Shown one piece after another: positions 58,636 through 64,000 of a DNA stretch of 64,000 nt. The translations under genes were made by a program, and so were the position numbers. Origin of the DNA: Dipylidium caninum (Eukaryota > Platyhelminthes > Cestoda > Cyclophyllidea > Dipylidiidae); NCBI GenBank assembly GCA_017562135.1, contig QEYB01000715.1, forward strand, positions 682,001 to 746,000, in the 5' to 3' direction. The notes under the pieces are model-generated. The model was not told the DNA's origin, did no database searches, and saw only the letters and a program-made list of their open reading frames with translations. Numbering within the stretch: the first letter of the stretch is position 1; every line of letters begins with the position of its first letter.

Positions 58636-59809
58636 AGACTGACATTCAAACATGCATATGCGCTCATAGACACGTCTGTGTCCTCCAAACTCCGGGTTGG
58701 TCGGTTCTCGACCACCAATTGGGGGTGAATGCGTGCGTGCAGGGTGCGATTGGCAGAGACGTTCCAATAAGCCTTTGAAGAGCGTAGCCACAAGGTTTCG
58801 GTCCACTCCTGCTAAACGCCTCTCTATGCAAACCAGCGCTTAGTATAACACGCCACTTCAACGTCCCTCGCGTGAACACCGAGCAAACTGAAGCTAAACC
58901 CCTCCGCGGCATCGGCATAAGACTTGCTCTACGTGATCTCACCATTCTGTGATTAAGTTTTTCCCCTCCCACTTTGGTTGACAGCACCTGGAACTGGTAG
59001 AAAAAACAGTGTCATTAATGCTTCTCTCACCCTTTTCTCGGTGCAAGACTGGAGTAGCGCTGATGCGAGCGCTCCGGGATATCATATCGTCTCTTTTCTA
59101 ACAGCGACCCGTGTCAACTTTTAAGTTGACATCAATAAATGCCAAGCCCGTTTTTACGTCAATTTTAGTTCTCGGATCTTGGGGCATTTACCGGACCGAT
59201 GAGCAGTAGCCGCCCGGTTCGGCTTCACGTAAACTAAATGATAGACACCGCACACAAAACTCACCCAGCGCCGCGGGAAACCACAGGCCACCAGGTGACA
59301 CCCCCTTGCCACGACCATCACCGCACCAAGGCCAGGAGCAGCCCTCCCGCCATCGCGGCGGTCAGCAGGACCCACGTCCGAACAGACGCTCACGCCGTCC
59401 CTTCGCGGTGTCCCACCCAACTCTACCTCACGGGTCCCAGTCCTACGGGTGAGGATCCGCAAACCGCACCCAAATACGGCACTAGTTAGCGTGGGGAAAC
59501 CGACACAACCCTCGCCGCGATCGCTCAGGCAACCCCGGACGCAGATCCAAGTCCCAGGAGAGACAGACCATACCAGGGTCAACTGACTCAAATAGCGTGC
59601 GCGAATGCAAGAGTCGCGCCACCACCACGGAATAACCACAGTAGCAGTAGGAAACATACTGCCAAAATCCCAGATGCCAAGTATTCCACATGGTTGAAAC
59701 ACTACACATGGAGGGGGATTAACGAACGTCCGAGACATATCCGGCAGGGGACAAATTTTTTTACCGAGAATGACACAATTATTCTACAAAAATTCACGTA
59801 GTCCACAAC
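58636..59809. other. FoxD upstream region and SR gene downstream region
   Basis: A 194-codon stretch on the minus strand (59154-59738) and an 83-codon stretch on the plus strand (59238-59489) are open together in a GC-rich island. Neither shows a domain, so no gene is called. The rest may be FoxD regulatory DNA. Confidence 0.4.
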
Positions 59810-59871
59810 AATAAATCAATGTCGGCTGAGTAAAAATGCAGAGATTTCATTAACAACGACATTGATTTATT
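59810..59871 (-). terminator. hairpin with AATAAA in the SR-factor 3' UTR
   Basis: A perfect 15-bp inverted repeat (59810-59824 and 59857-59871) with a 32-base loop lies 83 bases after the SR gene stop. On the minus strand the first arm begins AATAAA (59871-59866), the expected polyadenylation signal of that gene. Confidence 0.6.
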
Positions 59872-59953
59872 CACTTTTGTTCCCACTCCCTCCACCTAAA
59901 AAAAGGAAACTAGCATAAGCGGGGGAAGCCAACCCAATACGATTAATCCTAAA

Positions 59954-61601
59954 CTAACCATCGGATGAATGTTCACGCCGGGGTGTGTTCGACATCGACC
60001 GTGAAGACGCACGTCCCACGCTGTGGCGACTGGGAGATCGCGATCTCGACTGCGATCGGGAGCGAGAAGAATGCCTGCTACCGCTGCGCCTTGAATCATT
60101 CCCGTTCTCATCACGATTCACTGGAGTTCCCGACCTGTCCCTAGAACTTGTACGGGAAACAGATCGAGAACGCCTATCAACCGATCCTCGAGACGGCGAT
60201 CGACGGGAAACGGAGCAACTTCGGGAGCCGGACACACGGGCACGCTTTCTCTCGGAGGTTTCACGCGAACCGGACCTGTCCCTGGAAATATAGTTGGACC
60301 CAGACCGGTCACGAGATACAGAACGCCGGCGCGGCGAGTAACCTGACCGGTCTCTCGATCGCTTAATAGGGCGGGAATCTTCACGAGAACGACGATCACT
60401 CCGAGACCGACGGGACACCGAGCGAGAATTAGAGCGCCGACGCCATGACCTCCGCCTGCCCCTTGAGCTAGATCGCCTGTATCGACGACTGTCACTAAAG
60501 AATTTACAGCAAAATAAATACCAAACATTTTATTCAATCCACGACCTGCAAAACAAACCTGCGATCACGCCGCCTGCTTATGGAACGTCGGCGGGGAGGG
60601 GATCTTCGACGCCTCGATGACGGACTGCGACGCCGACGGCTCCTGCTACGAGATCTACGGCGACTGTAAAATTTTGACGAAAAATATGACACCGTATGTC
60701 AAAAAACCAAATCTTTGTTAAACATGCTTATGACCAAGAAAATCGGTGTCCAAAAACGCCCTAAGAAAGTAACATCACACCATGTATCAGCCTGTCAGTT
60801 GAAACAACATTCGCACGACGTCACCCATTGCTGGCATATTCATCACTAGAACCAGCCGTGACTTTAATTAAGCTTTAAGCAACTCACCATCCCTAATTCG
60901 GAGAAAAAGGTTAAGCGATGGAAATTGACGATACTGAGATTATGAAGAGGAGAGGAAACGCATTTTTGAAGGGAGATGAGACGAGTTTCGAGGAGCGAAT
61001 CGATTTAGATGAGTATTTCTAGTAGGTGCGTGGATTCGAAGAGCCGATGGTAGTTAGAAGTAGGCACGAAGACCATACGTAGAATTTGCGTGAAAAGCGC
61101 AATTAACACAAAAAGTGAATAAAGAACCTATTCCAAGACGTCTCTTAAGAAATAACCAAAAGGCTTTAAACGCAAATCGAGTTTCAAAATAACGATACCT
61201 CCTATATCAAGGCTACAACGTCTGCAAGCAGAGAATGCATACATCTTTTGCCGCTGCAGTTCTTTAAGTAACACCAGTCAGCACAAATCTTACCCCTCCA
61301 ATTTGTACTTGAGAGAATTCGCAGCATGTTCAACGCGTAACCGGGAGCCAAAGGGACTACTAAGAAACTTTTGAATGCGAGTATCGACTAACCTCCTATC
61401 CATGCGCCTAATAGCCTTTTCGGCATCTTCAAGGTGCTTGTAAACGATGAATGCAAAACCTGGGGGGTTTCGGGCAACCCACACGTCAACGATAGTACCA
61501 AAGCGATCAAATTCGCGTTCCAACTCGACTTTGCCGACTCTTGGGTCGACACCACCGATAAAGATCCTATAACCCTCGGCTTGCCTGTCAGAACGCGGCA
61601 T
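59954..61601 (-). CDS. SRSF: SR-family splicing factor (SRSF3/SRSF7-like)
   Basis: This is an RNA-binding regulator of pre-mRNA splicing in the nucleus. Exons on the minus strand are 61601-61393, 61359-61294, 60663-60559 and 60494-59954, 306 aa in total, with all phases consistent. One RRM is visible: RNP2 is IFIGGV and RNP1 lies in VWVARNPPGFAFIVYKHLED, the WVARNPPGFAF string typical of SRSF3 and SRSF7. It is followed by a long Arg/Ser domain (SVSRRSPSRGSVDRRSRSVS and similar). The CCHC zinc knuckle of SRSF7 is absent, which favours an SRSF3-like identity. A 33-nt intron splits the RRM (61360-61392). Removing it gives MDRSSPFGSRLRVE, with the same spacing as the human domain. The gene is head to head with eL6. 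Confidence 0.88.
60664..61293 (-). other. intron of the SR factor
   Basis: Donor GTAAG after KYKLEG, acceptor TTTTACAG before the first RS exon. No other feature recognised. It may hold a regulated stop-containing exon, as is common in SR genes, but I could not define one. Confidence 0.5.
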
Positions 61602-62147
61602 CCCACACAAGCAGGCGATCAAGTAAAGGGCGGATGCCGGGACTATTAAAACAATTTGGATAAAACATATTCATTTAAACATTAATCGATAGGTCCAATG
61701 CAGCTCACTTGCGTTTAATTAAAGTTAAACTTTTATATTAAGCAAAAGCGGTTTAGATGGGTTTAGTTGTCTGTGCTACTTGTCAGGCCAGGTTTCCACG
61801 AGATCGGACATGTATACTGCCGGAAGGCAAAACCTGTCGATGTTTTTGTACTCTAATAACTATCGTACTAAGAGATGCCGAAAAAGACCACGTAATACCA
61901 AGATTGTAAGGTATTTGATGTCAAGCTGTTTTTGCCGTAAGGAATATAGTTTTTTATCCTTAGACCGAGGGTTCATTTAGCGTTCGTCTGCATCGTGTCA
62001 GCGTTTGGTAGCATTTTATTTTTTGAAACTTATATGTTTAAGTTTCTATGTTTTATTGTTAAATGAGACTTTGACTAAACATATTCTTATCTGCCTTTAA
62101 ATTATTAACATTCGTCTGCAGCGCCACTTTGAGGTTGCTGCCTCGTG
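61602..62147. promoter_or_regulatory. shared divergent promoter region (SR factor / eL6)
   Basis: The 546 bases between the two start codons serve genes on opposite strands. No TATA box is convincing. A T-rich stretch precedes an acceptor-like CTGCAG at 62116-62121, just before the eL6 start, so a short non-coding first exon is possible. Confidence 0.4.
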
Positions 62148-62916
62148 ATGGAGCCCACGCCTGCGGCCCCCCGAAAGCCGGTTTCTGTTCCTCAGCAGAG
62201 GCCACGCAAGCCACGTCGACCGTTGTCTGGGAAGAGAATTTTGGAACATGTGCATTCGCTGAACAAACTGACCTCAAAACAAAGGAAGAACATCAAAGTG
62301 CGTTCCCTTCGGAAACCCAAAGTCGAACACACCTCTAGATTTGTAAGCTGGTCGCTTTCCCCAATTTCGGCTATTTAAGCCTCGCATGTATAATGTTCAA
62401 AATCCCAAAAGGAAAGTGCAGCTACGGAAGGTTCAATGCTTCAAGGACCATAAACGTAGGATTAGGAAGTCGATCATTCCTGGAAAAGTCTTAATTCTAC
62501 TTGCCGGACGCCACAAAGGGAAGCGAGTTGTGTTTCTCAAAGCACTTGCTAGTGGCATGCTTTTGGTTACCGGACCGTTCAAGTATAACGGTGTTCCCCT
62601 GAGGCGAGTTAACCAGCGGTATGTCATTGCGACAAAAACTAAGATAGCTCTTCGTGGTGTGAAGGTACCACAGGCCTTGAATGATGATTTCTTCCGACGT
62701 CAAGATCTTAAGCCGAAGAAGTCAACAGATAAGATTTTTGCGGAAGAAGAAAAGAAATATACCGTCTCCGACGATCGAAAGACGCTTCAGAAGCAGGTTG
62801 ATACTGCTCTCATTGCGGCCATCAAGAGGAGAAAGGACGCCTCAATCATGGCCTCCTATCTTAAGTCCCTATTTTCATTGTCTAAAAAGGACTACCCTCA
62901 TAAGATGGTTTTTTAA
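62148..62916 (+). CDS. RPL6: 60S ribosomal protein eL6
   Basis: This is a structural protein of the large cytosolic ribosomal subunit. Exons are 62148-62342 and 62380-62916 (243 aa), joined across a 37-nt intron in phase 0. The N-terminal exon is basic and Pro/Lys/Arg-rich (RPRKPRRPLSGKRIL...). The second exon has the family core LILLAGRHKGKRVVFLKAL, then LLVTGPFKYNGVPLRRVNQR, YVIATKTKI, and the conserved end YPHKMVF. The protein is shorter than the human one (288 aa) because the N-terminal extension is smaller. The start codon is the ATG of MEPTPAAP. A GTG just upstream keeps the frame open but is not a likely start. Confidence 0.95.
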
Positions 62917-63143
62917 AGTTATGATAAAAGCTTGTTCAGGTTTCTCTTTCCATCTCGGTTTGCTACTAAGAATGAGTTAAACGCGTAGATTTTGATCTTA
63001 TCATTCGACAGTTTGTATCTAGCATATAATTCATTACATCTGTTAAAGGTCACATTTTCACCGTCACAGTCAGGCGGCATAGCGGAGGATTTACATATTT
63101 GGAGAAATTGCAGTTTTCGGTCAGGCATGTCAGGCTCTTGTGG

Positions 63144-63855
63144 TCAGAGGTGGCCCCGTTTGAGCCGGTCCACGATATCGTCTATTTTGAGGGCTGGACC
63201 GAGCTTCATGTTTAGCAGAGAGCGCATAATTTCGATGTCTAGGAGAAGGAGGGCGGATCCATCGATTTCCTACAACGCGGAACATACTGATCGGTTTAGT
63301 GCATAATCGCACTTTGTACGCTCGGGGCAGGAACCGGATTTCGTGTAAGTCGAGTCAAGGCGTTGGTAGGGGGTTATTAATGTCGGAACTGCTGCGAGGT
63401 TCTACCTGCTGTCTGAAGGTGGTGGCAATCTCGACCAGCGTGGAATCCTTGGAGATGAGGTAGTTATACACGTCGTCGGTGGACCACTCTGTCACGTTTG
63501 GAAGGGAACATGGCCCAAGATCTGCAAAAAATCGTTTGTTTCGTTTCGGTCAGGGTGGGTGCTACTAAATCAAACGGCAATAATAAAGTTGATACCCATC
63601 GAAGCAGGCGAGACGGTAGATTGGGAAGGCATTTGGGTCCGTCCGAAAAAGGCTGGATCACCAGTACCGCCAGTGCATGCAGATGGACTGCGTTGGGATG
63701 GCGAACCAATAAGAGGAGAAAATTTATTCGAGAAGTGAGACGAAATTGGTGGCGGGGATGCCGCCATGGTATCGACGAAAAGTTGAGCTGTTGACGAACC
63801 CAACAGGTCACCCGATCGTTGACGGATCACCAATTTCGTCGGCTTACAAAAGTCA
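63144..63855 (-). CDS. Polycomb-type SAM-domain protein (Scm/SFMBT-like), C-terminal part
   Basis: This is a chromatin-associated protein whose 5' part lies beyond the window. Minus-strand exons are 63855-63596, 63521-63406 and 63269-63144, with consistent phases and a TGA stop. The last two exons form a SAM domain: VTEWSTDDVYNYLIS, then TFRQQEIDGSALLLL, then NMKLGPALKIDDIVDRLKRG. The EIDGxALLLL and KLGPALKI strings mark the SAM subgroup found in Scm, SFMBT, L3MBTL and polyhomeotic proteins, where it polymerises or links Polycomb complexes. The protein ends right after the SAM domain, as in Scm. The upstream exon (CKPTKLVIRQRSGD...) is Ser/Pro-rich linker. MBT repeats, expected further upstream, cannot be checked, so the exact orthologue is open. 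Confidence 0.8.
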
Positions 63856-63908
63856 CTAAAACTGAATTAACTCGAATAAGTCGGAAGAATATTCACCCAC
63901 GGCGTACT

Positions 63909-63940
63909 AGCGGATTGTTAAAATAGCGGATTGTTAAAAT
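63909..63940. repeat. 16-bp tandem duplication
   Basis: AGCGGATTGTTAAAAT occurs twice in direct succession, in the intron upstream of the SAM-protein exon at 63855. Confidence 0.85.
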
Positions 63941-64000
63941 ATTAAACATCAAAATCTCGTAATGTTTTAAGACACTCATTTTTAGTCTCTTAAAATCGTA

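Noticed and set aside
1..64000. CRISPR arrays, tRNA, rRNA, prophage or insertion-sequence content
   Set aside because: No regularly spaced repeats, no T-loop/anticodon patterns and no transposase or integrase motifs were found; the DNA is eukaryotic.

Overview
The window is eukaryotic nuclear DNA from an invertebrate, most likely a flatworm and probably a tapeworm. Genes are split by GT-AG introns that range from 32 nt to more than 5 kb. Three very short introns (32, 33 and 37 nt) recall the mini-introns I remember from cestode genomes. The protein families are metazoan (Pax, FoxD, band 4.1 FERM, Polycomb-type SAM, TMEM45, SLC25A42). I cannot name the species. No bacterial, viral, CRISPR, tRNA or rRNA element was recognised. 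I built the exon models by hand from family alignment, splice consensus and reading-frame phase; none has transcript support.

Layout. 1-1893 (+): 3' part of PIGB, a GPI-anchor mannosyltransferase. 8639-21336 (+): a Pax2/5/8-like gene with a TATA box, a short first exon, a paired box split over two exons, an optional His-rich exon and a long disordered C-terminus. 22510-24889 (-): a complete SLC25A42-like mitochondrial carrier in seven exons. 27391-28209 (-): an intronless TMEM45/DUF716 membrane protein. About 30104-52962 (+): a large band 4.1-type gene with FERM exons up to about 43.8 kb and a 4.1 C-terminal domain at 50.6-53.0 kb. Between these two parts lie exons for two tandem DDX1-like SPRY domains. 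57756-58568 (-): an intronless FoxD-like forkhead factor ending in an eh1 repressor motif. 59954-61601 (-): an SR splicing factor. 62148-62916 (+): ribosomal protein eL6, head to head with the SR gene. 63144-63855 (-): 3' part of a Polycomb-type SAM protein that runs off the window.

The most unusual locus is the band 4.1 gene. All 19 exons from 31046 to 52962 join in one open frame, which predicts a FERM - SPRY - SPRY - 4.1-CTD protein. The SPRY block is also flanked by a promoter-like cluster (GC box, two octamers, TATAAATA) and an AATAAA signal. It may therefore instead be, or also be, a nested transcription unit. The genes are housekeeping and developmental, and I see no shared pathway. 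About 22-32 kb is visibly more AT-rich than the first 21 kb. Large stretches (1.9-8.5 kb, 52.9-57.7 kb) show no supportable gene.
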